DNA of 64,000 nt from Plantago ovata (Eukaryota > Streptophyta > Magnoliopsida > Lamiales > Plantaginaceae). The notes beneath the pieces were generated by a model, which had not been told where the DNA came from, did no database searches, and saw only the letters and a list, made by a program, of their open reading frames with translations. How positions within the stretch are numbered: position 1 is the stretch's first letter; every line of letters starts with the position of its first letter. Of this stretch, positions 44,851-56,900 are shown one piece after another. The DNA lies in assembly GCA_028274465.1 (NCBI GenBank), contig CM051455.1:108994261-109058260 (forward strand). The letters run 5' to 3'. A program made the position numbers and the translations under genes.

Positions 44851-46330
44851 CCCACTGAACTTGAGTCCAAATCAGAAGATATAGAGAACTCATGTTCGCG
44901 CGTGTCAAAGTCTTGAATTTCTTCAAGTTCTATCATGTCATCTAACCTCTCTTCTTCGAGGTATTCAGCTTCTAAAAACTTGACGTTTCTAGATACAATC
45001 ACCTTGTGATCTTCAGCATGATAGAATTCATAGCCTCTCGTCTGACGAGGATAGCCTATGAAATATACTTTGACACCCTTGGCATCTAACATATCAGTGA
45101 GCATCAGTTTGACTATCGCAGGACAGCCCCAAGGTCTAAGATAGCCCAGTGAGGGCTTCTTTCCCTTACATAATCATAAGGAGTTTTCTCCACTGATTTA
45201 GATGGTACACGGTTCAGAATGTAGATTGCAGTTTGTAGTGCATATGCCCACAGATATTTTGGAAGAGTTGAGAATCCAATCATTGATCTCACCATGTCTA
45301 ACAGGGTTCGATTCCTTCTCTCAGACACACCATTTAACTATGGTGTTCCAGGAGGAGGCCATTGCGATTGAATTCGATTTTCCTTCAAGTAGTCGATAAA
45401 TTATTCACTAAGGTATTCACCTCCTCGATCTGATCGAAGAGTGGCTATCCTTAGGTTCAATTCATTCTCGACTTCATTCCTAAACTCCTTAAATTTCCCA
45501 AAGGTCTCGGATTTATTCTTCATAAGATAAATATATCCATACCTTGAGAGATCATCAGTAAAGGTAACGAAGTAAGGATAACCCCCACGCGCATGGACAT
45601 TAAAAGGTCCACATACATCGCTATGTATGAGCTCTAAGCAGCGAGTGGTACGAACACCTTGTCCAACAAAAGGTTTGTTCGTCATCTTACCCTTAACACA
45701 TGATTCGCATGTACCATATGAGTCAAAATCAAATGGTTCTAAGTAGTCCAACTTCCTTAGTCTTTGAATCCGTGTTTCATTGATATGGCCTAGCCGACAA
45801 TGCCATAGATAAGATGGATTATTCTTCCTACTTGAAGACGGTTGTTTGTTATGCATTTGAAATAAAGGTAGACTACTTTGCAAAATATATAAACCATTCA
45901 CTGAGCGAGTTTTTCCATAATACTGATCATTTAATGAAAAATAACAAGTATTATTCGCAAATCGAAAGGAAAAACCCATTATTGTCTAACAATGGAATGG
46001 AAATTATATTCCTGACAATGGATGGAACAAAATAAACATTATCAAGTTCTAAACATTGTCCCGAAGGTAAATCTATCTTGCAGCGTCCAACGCGTTTGGC
46101 TTCAACTGGATTGTCGTTCCCAACATGCAAGTCGATTTCACCTTGCTTGACTAGCATGTGTTCAATTAGACCCTGCACAATTTTACAAATGTGCGAGCCA
46201 CAGGCTGTATCTAATACCCAACCATTGGAGTCAAAAGTAGTCAGATTCATTTCAATAACAAACATACCTGAGCTAGAATCCGGTGGCTTCTTAGCTAGAT
46301 CTGCCCTCAGCTTAGGGAAATCTTTCTTCC
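44851..46330 (-). mobile_element. E1 protease to integrase region
   Basis: The integrase core wording includes [30 protein letters not shown] and [18 protein letters not shown]. The GAG-pre-integrase part has [18 protein letters not shown] and CESCVKGK. Protease sequence WVLDTACGSHICKI lies near 46200. The place matching the A1 insertion site of E2 is uninterrupted here (about 44810). Fossil. Confidence 0.82.
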
Positions 46331-47100
46331 AATGTCCTTTCTGCTTACAGAAAAGACATTCATCTGTGCGTACCGTTCCGCTTCTCTTGAACTTCCTTTT
46401 CTGGTTCAGACGCTTAGGCTTATCACTCGAAGTGTTAGCCTTAGCTCCCGACTTTCCCTTACCCTTAGCACCTTTGTTTCTCGGGTTTAGGTTAGACGGT
46501 TGCCCAACAACCATGATCGACTTTTCCTTCTTAGGAAGAGTTTGATCATATGTCTTCAGCAGATTATGAAGTTCGGGCAGTGTTACGTCCTTCGCATTCA
46601 TCGTGGTTAATGATGAACTGCGAATACGAACTCGACAATGATTGAAGGACAAAGATCACCATGATCTTATTCCCATCTTGAGAACATGTTCAGACATGTT
46701 CCCTCCTTCATTGAGCTTGCATCTGTGTATATCTTTGATCAAATCAAATTCAACACTTCTGGTTGTCGTCTCAAAGAACGACTCAAGATGCTTCAACATC
46801 TCATACGGCAACATGCTATCATGTTGTCTCTGCAGCTCATTGCTCATTGCCGCCAGCATAATACACTGCGCGGATCTAGCATCCTCATGATGCTTATCAG
46901 ACTTTGCCTTGTTGGCTTGATTCCAAATCAGCAACTTGATCGGCAGTCTGATTCTCGGGACACACATGATTAGCCTCGTCCAAGACGTACTCAATCCTTT
47001 CGTACCTCAGCACCAAACGTATATTCCTGACCCAATCTAGGAAGTTTGGTCCGGTCAAAATTTGCTTCTCTAAGACAGCACGGAGCGAGATACTCGCCAT
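46331..47100 (-). mobile_element. E1 gag region
   Basis: The ATG at 47100 opens MASISLRAVLEKQILTGPNF and the capsid part LDWVRNIRLVLRYERIEYVLDEA. A basic linker (NPRNKGAKGKGKSGAKA) leads to a zinc knuckle with CLFCKQKGHWKKD. It parallels 7868-8580 on the other strand. Fossil. Confidence 0.8.
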
Positions 47101-47807
47101 TTCGGTTTTTCTTAGGAGAAATAGTATAGAACGAAAATAATAAATCAACTATTGAAATATTACTTCTAAATACAGAGTCAACATAACTAAACAACAAGGT
47201 CCTTTAGTTGTTTAGCTCCCACTATTTTCACATATGCTTGCCCCCAAAACAAACATACGGGTAATGTCCAACAAGTTACCATAGTGGCCAAGATCCAAAT
47301 CCATACTATGCTATACTCCAACGGGGGCTGGTCGCATAGCATAATATGACCGGTAGGACTATCCAATTGCGTCACGCAACTCTTGGTTGTTAAATCTAAT
47401 TTAACCTGATGCCCTACATATTGTACTTATCGAGGTCGCTAGATACAATATGCAGTAAGTCATAACCATAGGCTTACTCTAATCTGATGATCACTGCGAG
47501 TCTGTAAGACGAGGTCGCCAATACAAGAAAACGCAATGAAAGTTCAGAATTTAAGCACCCTATGGAAAGCATCTCAGAAATACATACATATATATATTTC
47601 TGTACTTATATTGGTTGGGGCTTGTCGCTTGAGGGTTGTTATCAGTCATCTACAAACAAATAAGGGCGCCGCCTACCCATCATGCATGAGCGGTCTACAC
47701 GTAATGGATGCCGCCTATCCAATCTAGTTCTAAACGCGGTCAAGCACATAATGCGTGCCGCCAACCCATACATAAAATATGCGGTTCGACATATAAGAGG
47801 GCGCCGC
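47101..47807 (-). other. E1 leader, part next to gag
   Basis: Noncoding leader matching E2 7590-7867 and E3 58790-59166 in reverse. From 47664 it has the minus-strand hairpin array (loop read here as GCCGCCT): 47664-47678, 47705-47721 and a weaker one near 47749-47768. N1 is inserted in the loop of the next hairpin at 47803-47807. Confidence 0.75.
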
Positions 47808-48131
47808 TGATGAATGTGTATTTTACACTTTCATTTGAGTCTTTTACACCTATTTTAGCTATCCTCTATGTTAATTTAGCTATATTTTAGTACATTTATT
47901 AGAATAGTGTCACGTTTCCCTTTAGATTTTATTTTACAGGTTTTGGTTAAAAATTGAGGATTTCCGGGCAATTATATTGAAGTTGACAAGGAATTGGTGT
48001 TCCGGATAGGATTTGGAGTCTAGGGGTCGAATCTGGAGGTTAGAAGGCCACTAGAAGTCAAAAACCGAGTCCGAAAAGGGGAAGAAATCCAAAAACGCGT
48101 CGAAAACGCGGAATTCCGTGAAAATCTCTCC

Positions 48132-48190
48132 GGGGCGAACCGCCCCACACCGGGCGAACCGCCCGGTGTGTGGGGAGAACCGCCCCACAC
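48132..48190 (+). repeat. three overlapping GC hairpins upstream of the N1 TATA box
   Basis: At 48132-48146 GGGGC pairs with GCCCC; at 48146-48170 CACACCGGGC pairs with GCCCGGTGTG; at 48168-48190 GTGTGGGG pairs with CCCCACAC. The loop always contains GAACC. The hairpins end about 12 bases before the TATA box. Variants are in the 3' LTR (about 52233-52290) and the solo LTR (about 55073-55115). Confidence 0.8.
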
Positions 48191-48201
48191 TTATTCGAGG
48201 C

Positions 48202-48212
48202 CTATATATAGT
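48202..48212 (+). promoter_or_regulatory. N1 LTR TATA box
   Basis: CTATATATAG about 395 bases into the LTR, preceded by the GC hairpins. It leaves about 855 bases for R and U5. Confidence 0.65.
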
Positions 48213-49071
48213 TGCTCAGATTTTCAACGAAATTCATACTTTTCCAGACCTACTTTCTCACCTTTCTCTGTAGTTTTAGGTAGGGACTTCCCAGAGCCTG
48301 TTCTGCGGGTTCGTAGCTTAGGGGACTCTTTTTCATAGCAGTTTGGAGCTTGTAGGATCGCAATTCTTCGGAGATTGACAACCTTCGGTAACATTGTATC
48401 TTACAGTTTATTCTACTTATTTTTTATATCTTTCAACATGTTTTCTTCTATGATTTCTGTTGATTGCATGCCTATTATGAGTAGCTAAACTTATCGTTGG
48501 TGGTAGTATGTGAATTCTTAGCGAAGGGAAGATAATCATGCTAATGGCTATATCGCGCATTATACTCCGTGTTATTGCTTTATTTCGTTGATCAGGCTCG
48601 GCCTAATTTCTCGTATGTTGTATTAATTATTATGCACAATTGGACCCTCGTCGACCTATACGCGAGTTTATCTTCGTAGTGTTGAATAATTACGGAACAC
48701 AATAGGACAATAGTGATTGACTTGTCAGTACCCTTATCCTCGTAGTGCTTAATAATTGCAACTGGACATTAGATTGATCAAAGATCTCCATGCAAGACCG
48801 AGGAATTTACGCATGATTATCGACCCGTTATGCTTTGAAGGATCATACTATCACCAAACTCCATTATCTGTTAGAAAAACCCTTTGCTTTTACGTATGCT
48901 GTTTTTATATTCTAAATTAGATTTGATAAAGCTAGTTATAGTCCTGAGAGAACGACACTCGAGTCATTCTACTGCTACACTACGGTTTTCGTTGTAGTTG
49001 TGGATTGCCTTTGGCTAAATAACAAATTTATTTGATTCACTCGGAGCACGACATCCGCGCGTCCATCAAAT

Positions 49072-49090
49072 TGGCGTCGTTGTCGGGGAC
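49072..49090 (+). other. N1 primer-binding site
   Basis: TGGCGTCGTTGTCGGGGAC, three bases after the LTR, an Athila-type site differing from the A1 site at two positions. Confidence 0.8.
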
Positions 49091-49395
49091 TATACTCCTT
49101 TTTTCTGTTTAATTTGTTTATATTTTCAGCATTCGGTTCCCTACAGAAGAACAGGCTCTGGGGGTTTGCTCTCAGAAAATCTCACTTTATTACCCTATTT
49201 CTTCCCCCCTATCTTTTTCAGAAAATTTATCTAATCTGATCTCGGTTACCTTACGTGCTTGCGCTCTCGTAGTTCTCGGTTACATTGTGTTTGTTTGCAC
49301 TCTTTGTGCTTTTCTTGCAAGTTTTTGTTTTTCTTTTGTGGATTCTGCTCCTTGGTTTCTTATTTCCTCCTGTGCAGAAACTAGTTATATGAAGG

Positions 49396-50262
49396 ATGAG
49401 TCAACCACCGTTGCCCCGGTATGTGATGCCTCGAGGGCCTTGCATAACATTGGATGACGATTGCAGGAATTATGACTTTGATCCTGCGTACTACTCCATT
49501 CTCTCCACGTTTTCAATGGGTGATGATCCAAGAGGGTTCTTAGACACATACGAGGAAGGTGTGTTGAGGATACCTCATGAGAATGAGGAGGGGGTTATTT
49601 TATCACATGAGCAACTTTGTATGAGAGGATTTATGGGAGCCTTGGAAGGGTACGCTCGAAGATGGCTCAGAATCCCGCCGGAAAAATCGTTGCGCACTTG
49701 GAGTGAAGTAACCAGCAAGTTTCTGGAACATTGGGATAGGGACTCACCTCCCGGGATAGGGGCATGGACGTCTCGCTTCAGTAGTCAGCCACCAGAAATC
49801 GACATTGCCGATGAAGAGGAATATGGAGAAGAATCCATTGATGAAGTCTCCTCAGTGCTTAGCTTGGATTCCACGTCCTTACTTGCGGATGTCGAGGTTG
49901 TTGGTCAAGAGGAAGTCGTGGAGGAGGTGATAACTGAATCCATTGCTTCACTTGAGTCAGAGAGTGAAGGCGTCAGTTGTGTTGAGGTCGAGGAGCCAAT
50001 CACTGAAGATTTTGGTGTCTCCGAATCAATTGCTGCAGATACTCTTGATCTTGACTCCTACGTTCTGGTCCATGCGCCCGCCTACGAGTTCCAAAGGAGT
50101 TTTGATCCTCTTTACTCTTTTTATTTTCCATCTGATTCTCTTAGTTATTTTTTAGATTTTGTTTTTCTTGGTTTTGTTAATTTTAGTTTTCAGGGAATCG
50201 TGGACTTGCTTGAGCAGATACGGAGAGGAGCCAAGGATGGTTTCCCAAGATGTGAGGAGTAA
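49396..50262 (+). mobile_element. N1 gag ORF (288 codons)
   Basis: The ATG is 328 bases after the LTR. The first 125 codons carry an Athila-like Gag domain (FSMGDDPRGFLDTYEEGV, then GALEGYARRWLRIPPEKSLRTWSEVTSKFLEHW). The rest is a Glu/Ser/Val-rich acidic part and a short hydrophobic run (YFLDFVFLGFVNFSFQGIV, about codons 255-275), ending KDGFPRCEE. No zinc knuckle, protease or polymerase follows. A gag-only protein could make or join virus-like particles. The reading frame is open throughout. Confidence 0.75.
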
Positions 50263-51878
50263 TGGAACGGATGCACAAGATTCGTTTCCATTTGATAATG
50301 GATAACATTAGTGGTAATGATCTCCTGTCCGACATGTGGAGGGACTATTATGGGGATTTCAATCCCGATAATTAGTATTTTCACATGTCCGCTCTCAGCC
50401 GACCGAGGCCAAACCGTTCGGTAACATCTAGTATCACTTTTTATTTACTCATTCTCTTTTGCTAGGGACTAGCTTAAGTTTTATGAGGGGGATGGGATGT
50501 GAACCATGATGTTAAGTATTGTTTGGCTTTGTGATGTTGAGTATGGTATCTTATTTTTTGCATTTGCACGTTTACTGCTTTCCAAGGATAGTCTTGCATG
50601 TTTTATATGGAGTTTATTGCCGAATTGTTTGAACTTTTTTATTGGGTAGATCAACTAACTATGCCATTAATCGTATGCTTCATCTCTATGAATTTGTTTG
50701 AGGTTTTTCTCGCTTGGCTTGTCACATTTATGTATTGCACTTAGTTAAGCTTGGTAGTCTCGACATCACTTAGTGGTGTTTTCTCTACTGCGGTTCACGA
50801 AGGCCTTTATAATAGGATGATGCATGTTAGGGTCTTATGGTTGTTTTCCCGAGTAGTTATGTACCTAAGAGGCAACAAGTCTTCACCATGCTTTGAGATT
50901 GCTAAATGCCTAGGAAGGAGGTAGTGTGAGGTTGTGTGATCCTTTATTTATAACTTATTCTTCCGATTAGGTTTGGGGAGGGGGTTACACCATCATTAGA
51001 CTTGTTTTCGTTTTTCATTTCCGTATCGTGAGTTAGTTTTTCCTTTTCCGTAAATTTTGTACTCCAACCTATTCTTTCGAATAGGTTTGGGGAAGTCGTG
51101 TGAGTCATTTTGTTTCTCTTTTTGTTATGCTACTGCTGGCTAAAAAAAAAATCGAGAAAAAAGAAAGAAAAATTCTAGGAAAAGAGAAAAAAAAAGAAAA
51201 AAATCTGGAAAGAAAAAAAAGAAAAAAAGAAAAGACCCCAAAAAAGCAAAAGAAGGGTCCAAAAAAAGAAAGCCAAATAGCAGTTTAGCAAAGTGTTGAG
51301 TCTTATTTTCAATTCTTGTAATGTTCGTAATCGTGTTGTAATTTTTTATTTTTTGCTCTTAAGTGTCATCTGTTCTAGACCACCCTCGTCCTGCCATTCA
51401 GGAAGTGGTGAATAGCTTAAGACTTTACTTTAGAGATGGGTAGAATAGGGGAGTGTTATCTTTTATAGGGAACCCTCCTTCATTTGATGAGAGCCAGTAC
51501 TGGTTTGACCTCTTTGAGGGAAAGTCTTAACATGGTGGAACAGCAGTAAGTCCTCAGTTTCATAGGCACGGGACAACCATTCGTATCTTAGCATGTTTCA
51601 TTACGTCGTCACTGACTAGGTCCAGGTAGAGAATGTTACGAGAGACTATCTTGTCTTGACATAAGTGCTTATGCGGGTGTGTATAAGTCAATCGAGGTAT
51701 TCTTCAACCTATATTCATGATTTGATTTATATGGTTTTTGTTCATATGTTTTTTGATAGATTTAGTAGATTAGTTCATTTTATTTGGCATGAGACTCCAT
51801 TTTGTGTCTTGCATTGTATTTTGTATTAGAGTCTAGCTTAGTTGCTTGAGGACAAGCAAAGGTTCGGTTTGGGGAGTT
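50263..51878 (+). other. N1 3' noncoding region
   Basis: No ORF of note. Shares long blocks with the A1 3' region, for instance aaatgcctaggaaggagg, a hairpin with arms AACCTATTC and GAATAGGTT (51066-51087) and an A/G-only stretch (about 51140-51280). It ends in a polypurine tract, GGTTTGGGGAGT, at 51866-51878. Confidence 0.75.
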
Positions 51879-53169
51879 TGATGAATGTGTATTTTACACT
51901 TTAATTTGAGTCTTTTTCACCTATTTTAGCTATTCTCTATGTTAATTTAGCTATATTTTAGTACATTTTATTAGAATAGTGTCACGTTTCCCTTTATATT
52001 TTATTTTACGTTTTGGTTGAAAATCGAGGATTTCCGGGCAATTATATTGAAGTTGACAAGGAATTGGTGTTCCAGAAGCCTATTTGGAGTATCTGAAGGT
52101 TTCCGGATAGGATTTGGAGTCTAGGGATCGAATCTGGAGGTTAGAAGGCCACTAGAAGTCAGAAACCGAGTCCGAAAAGGGGAAGAAATCCAAAAACGCG
52201 TCGAAAACGCGGAATTCCGCGAAAATCTCTCCGGGGCGAACCGCCCCACACCTGGCGGACCGCCCGGTGTGTGGGGCGAACCGCCACACACTTATTCGAG
52301 GCCTATATATAGTTGCTCAGATTTTCAACGAAATTCATACTTTTCCAGACCTACTTTCTCACCTTTCTCTGTAGTTTTAGGTAGGGACTTCCCAGAGCCT
52401 GTTCTGGGGGTTCGTAGCTAAGGGGACTCTTTTTCATAGCAGTTTGGAGCTTGTAGGATCGCAATTCTTCGGAGATTGACAACCTTCGGTAACATTGTAT
52501 CTTACAGTTTATTCTACTTATTTTTTATATCTTTCAACATGTTTTCTTATATGATTTCTGTTGATTACATGCCTATTATGAGTAGCTAAACTTATCGTTG
52601 GTGGTAGTATGTGAATTCTTAGCGAAGGGAAGATAATCATGCTAATGGCTATATCGCGCATTATACTCCGTGTTATTGCTTTATTTCGTTGATCAGGCTC
52701 AGCCTAAATTCTCGTATGTTGTATTAATTATTATGCACAATTGGACCCTCGTCGACCTATACGCGAGTTTATCTTCGTAGTGTTGAATAATTACGGAACA
52801 CAATAGGACAATAGTGATTGACTTGTCAGTACCCTTATCTTCGTAGTGCTTAATAATTGCAACAGGACATTAGATTTATCAAAGATCTCCATGCAAGACC
52901 GAGGAATTTACGCATGATTATCGACCCGTTATGCTTTGAAGGATCATACTATCACCAATCTCCATTATCTGTTAGAAAAACCCTTTGCTTTTACGTCTGC
53001 TGTTTCTATATTCTAAATTAGATTTGATAAAGCTAGTTATAGTCCTGAGAGAACGACACTCGAGTCATTCTACTGCTACACTACGGTTTTCGTTGTAGTT
53101 GTGGATTGCCTTTGGCTAAATAACAAATTTATTTGATTCGCTCGGAGCACGACATCCGCGCGTCCATCA
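51879..53169 (+). mobile_element. N1 3' LTR
   Basis: 1,291 bp, matching the 5' LTR, with about 33 bases that the 5' LTR does not have around 52075-52110. It is followed by the gccgc duplication. Confidence 0.9.
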
Positions 53170-53174
53170 GCCGC

Positions 53175-53975
53175 CTACGCTCGCATGCATAGCGGTCGAA
53201 CGGAAAGTAAAATACTTGGTATTTAAACATGCATTGTCAAACAATAGCATATCGAGCAAACAAAACAAGTAGTAGCCTATGTGGATGCCAAATGACTTCA
53301 TAATTTCATTATGAAAATTATAATCCCATACTTATAATTATCTCTATGAAATAATTGAAAGTTTGGACTAGATTGAAAAATCGAAAATTCTATTGACCAA
53401 GTAGCAATTTTCGAGAATCCGAAGGACTTAATCGTAATTTTTTTTGAAACCTTGGAGGTGTTAAATCTAAAATTCAAAAGTAGAAAGACTAATTTGCAAT
53501 AAACAATAAATTGATAAATTACAAATAAGCCCTTTAACTTTATACTAATTAAATTTAACCCCTCTAGTTAAAAACAATTACAATTAAATCATATTTATAT
53601 TCCAAATATAAAATTCAATCCTCAAAAATTTCAAAATTCGATTTTGGGTCCAACCCGAGAAAAAAAATATATATATTAAAATATGGGACGGTCCCGTCCC
53701 CTACCGTGCCTGCGGCCCGCGGCAGCAGGCACGGGCGCCCGCGTCCCTGCGGGCGTCCCGCAGGCACCCGGGTGCCTGCGGCACGCCAGCGCCCGCCGCC
53801 TGCGTCACGCAGGCGGCTCGGTCAAATATATATATATAATTTTTTTTTTTTGAAAAATATAAATTCTAAGTTTATATAAAAACAAAAGTTTTAAAAATCA
53901 AATTAATCATAGAATCAATTACATAACTACAAAAGCATACAATATATATACGTATATACGTAATCAATTAACCTC
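53175..53975 (-). other. E1 leader, part next to the 5' LTR
   Basis: Continues the E1 leader beyond N1. It is AT-rich and parallel to E2 6771-7440, except for a GC-rich island at 53684-53822 that E2 has only as a short trace (about 6921-6942). Confidence 0.75.
53684..53822. repeat. GC-rich island of nested palindromes in the E1 leader
   Basis: About 140 bases of nearly pure G and C in an AT-rich leader. They hold several inverted repeats: CCGCCTGCGT with ACGCAGGCGG around one base (53796-53816), GCCTGCGGG with CCCGCAGGC around GCGT-like sequence near 53746-53764, GCACCCGGGTGC, and GGGACGGTCCCGTCCC. A strong multi-stem fold is likely. Confidence 0.8.
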
Positions 53976-53987
53976 GCTCTGATGCCA
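53976..53987 (-). other. E1 primer-binding site
   Basis: On the minus strand this reads TGGCATCAGAGC, one change from the tRNA-Met complement TGGTATCAGAGC, one base after the 5' LTR end. Confidence 0.85.
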
Positions 53988-53988
53988 C

Positions 53989-56900
53989 TGTAAGAAAATA
54001 CGGTCAGAGTTACCCCTAGGGTACGCATCGGAATTTCAAAATTTTCTTAACATACAGGTTAATTGATTATGTATATGCCGTATATATGTAAACACGTCAA
54101 TTAGAAGACTAACCTTACTTCCAAAGCAGCTTCCAAGTCTTCGTAATAATCCGGTGTATCTTCTCCTTCGCCGAAGTCGAAGATATCTGCAATACTTTGA
54201 TGAACGGAGATTTGTCAGGTCTCGATTCAGCAAATAATATTTGTAATTAGCCAAAGGCAATCCACAACTACAACAAAAACCGTAGTGTAGTAGTAGAATG
54301 ACTCGAGTGTCGTTCTCTCAGGACTATAACTAGCTTTATCTATTTAACAAAAGAATATAAAACAGCAGATAGAAAGCAATAGGGGTTTTCAGGCAGATAA
54401 TGGAGATTGGTGATAGTATGGTCCTTCTTAACATAATGGGTCGATAATCATGCATACCTCGGTCTTGCATAGAGATCTTTGAATCAATCTTGTGTCCTGT
54501 TGCAAGTATTAAGCACTACGAAGATAATTTGGTCTGACTAGTCAACAACGATTGTCCTAATGTGTTCCGTAATTATTCAACACTACGAAGATAACTGGTC
54601 TGATGGTCGACTAGTGTCCATGCGTGCATAATAATCAATACAACATACGAGAATTTTGGTTGCAACTGATCAACGAAATAAAGCAATGACACGGAGTATA
54701 ATGCGCGATATAGCCATTAGCATGATTATTTTCCCTCGCTAAGAATTCACATACTACCACCAACGATAAGTTTAGCTACTCATAATAGGCATGCAATCAA
54801 TAGCAATCATAGAAGAAAACATATTGAAAGAAGAATAAAATAAGTAGATAAAAACTGTAAGATACAAAGTTACCGAAGGTTGTCAATCTCCGGATGATTG
54901 CGATCCTACGCGCTCCAATCTGCTATGAAAAAGTATCCCCTAAGATATGGAACTCCCAGGACAGGCCCCGGGAAGTTCCTACCTAAAACTATAGAGAGAG
55001 GTGAGAAAGTAGGCTTGGAAAGATATGATTTTCGGAGAGAAAACTGAGCACTATATATAGGCCCGAAATTACTCCGGGGCGGTTCGCCCCCTGACTACGG
55101 CGGTTCGCCCCCCAGTATTTCACGGAATTTCCGCGTTTTTCGACGCGGATTTGGATTTCTTCACCTTTTCGGACTCGGTTAATGACTTCTAGTAGCCTTC
55201 TAACCTCCAGATTCGGCCCCTAGACTCCAAATCCTATCCGGAAACCTTCAGATACTCCAAATAGGCTTCTGGAACACCAATTCCTTGTAGACTTCAATAT
55301 AAATGCTCCGAAATCTCCGAATTTCAACCAAAACCTGTAAAATAAAATTTAAAGGGAAACGTGACACTATTCTAATAAAATGTACTAAAATATAGCTAAA
55401 TTATCATAGAGGATAGCTAAATTAGGTGAAAAAGACTCGAATGAAAGTGTAAAATACACATTCATCATACTCTGATTATCTACAAGACAATAAGAGTTAG
55501 TTTCCAGCTCCTAGAACCTCAACCTTGGTATCCACGGATGAACAACCTATCGGAAGAATTCTAGGATATTCTTTGTGTGACCAAGATGACGGGGCGGCGG
55601 TTTTCCTCCGGTGAGGGTGGCGCGCGCGTGGGGCTTATAGAGGAGGGGAGAGTTTTTATTTTCTCTAAGAAAACTGGGTATTCAACTGTGTGAATGTCTA
55701 TGTTAAAAACTCTCTAATAGTCTACTATATAGTAGTCAATAGAAGCCTAAAGCATAAACAATTAGACTTCGTAAAGGAATAAGAATCTAATTCTTATCGC
55801 ACTAGGAAACTTTTGTCAAGTCTAGATTCATTCCCAATCAAATTAAAACTCAATCAGGAAAATCTAACTTATCCCTTGGACTTCTAATAGAGGAAGGAGT
55901 CGAACTCCTTCCCCTATCCCAGCTCGCGCGCGCGCGCCTATGCTAAGGGAAATAGGTGGGTCCCAATTTTGGGACCCACTTATAGTTCTAAGGCAATTCA
56001 AACTCCAAGTAGATTTTGTCCATGTGCATATGTTAATTCTAAATTAACATATCCTTTCAAATCAAACCTCTATTATATTTCTAAAATATAATATTTAATT
56101 GTATTTTCATAAAATACAATTAATTAGCCAATTCAATTAACAATTCCAAATCATTAATTGAGCCACTAAATATTATAATTAATTCCAAATCAATTATAAT
56201 CCATCAATCACAATTAATTCTAAATTAATTGCGATTCCATCTTCAAGGATATTCTGATAAGCTGAATCACCACATAGTGTGACCCATATGGCCTCATTGT
56301 ATTAAGCAAGTCCTAGACTAGGCAAAATGGAATTCCTAGACGGTTCCATTTGCAATATTAATACATGAGGACGTTTGAGAGGTTTCTCAAAGCAAACCCT
56401 TTTGTTGCGAAGTCTGTTGCGCTCAACGCGACGATGGTAATGTCCCTTCATCTGACTGACTCGAATGCATCTAGGATCGATGATGTGTCTATCCCAATAA
56501 TACATCCACGGGCGTCTCAGGGAGTTGCTTGGTTACTAAGATATACTTATGACCATCATAATATATCGATGCACTGGCCAGTGACTTTACCAACACAACT
56601 ATGAAGACTATGAGCATTACTCTCCTGTGCTACACATGAGAGATGAATCCTTCACAGAAACACTTATCATCCCCATTTGTATGTAGCCATAATCTTGGAT
56701 CGTGTCTTAGGTCAACTGCTTATTCAGAGCTGACATCGATGGGTCCACGAAGGATATGGGGCAACAAATGTAATGATAAAGTCCTGTAAGTCCAAAGGAC
56801 GACTGACATCACTTCGACAACTTACCGGTTCCCATAGACACTTCGGTGTAGAGTATACATCGATGGGAGTGTTCGATGGGTACTTCCATTATTTGATAAT

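Larger units (their letters stand above)
47808..49068 (+). mobile_element. N1 5' LTR
   Basis: TGATGAATGTGTATTTTACAC to CGCGCGTCCATCA, 1,261 bp. It has three overlapping GC hairpins (48132-48190) and a TATA box CTATATATAG at about 48202-48212. Confidence 0.9.
47808..53169 (+). mobile_element. N1: gag-only Athila-related Ty3 element
   Basis: N1 is flanked by a perfect gccgc duplication (47803-47807 and 53170-53174). It has LTRs of about 1.26-1.29 kb (47808-49068, 51879-53169), a primer site, a gag ORF (49396-50262) and 1.6 kb of noncoding sequence. No pol domain is recognisable, so it is a gag-only type that would rely on another element's enzymes. Primer site, 3' noncoding blocks and the end of the LTR resemble A1. 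LTRs differ by about 26 substitutions (about 2%). It looks whole for its type. Confidence 0.88.
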
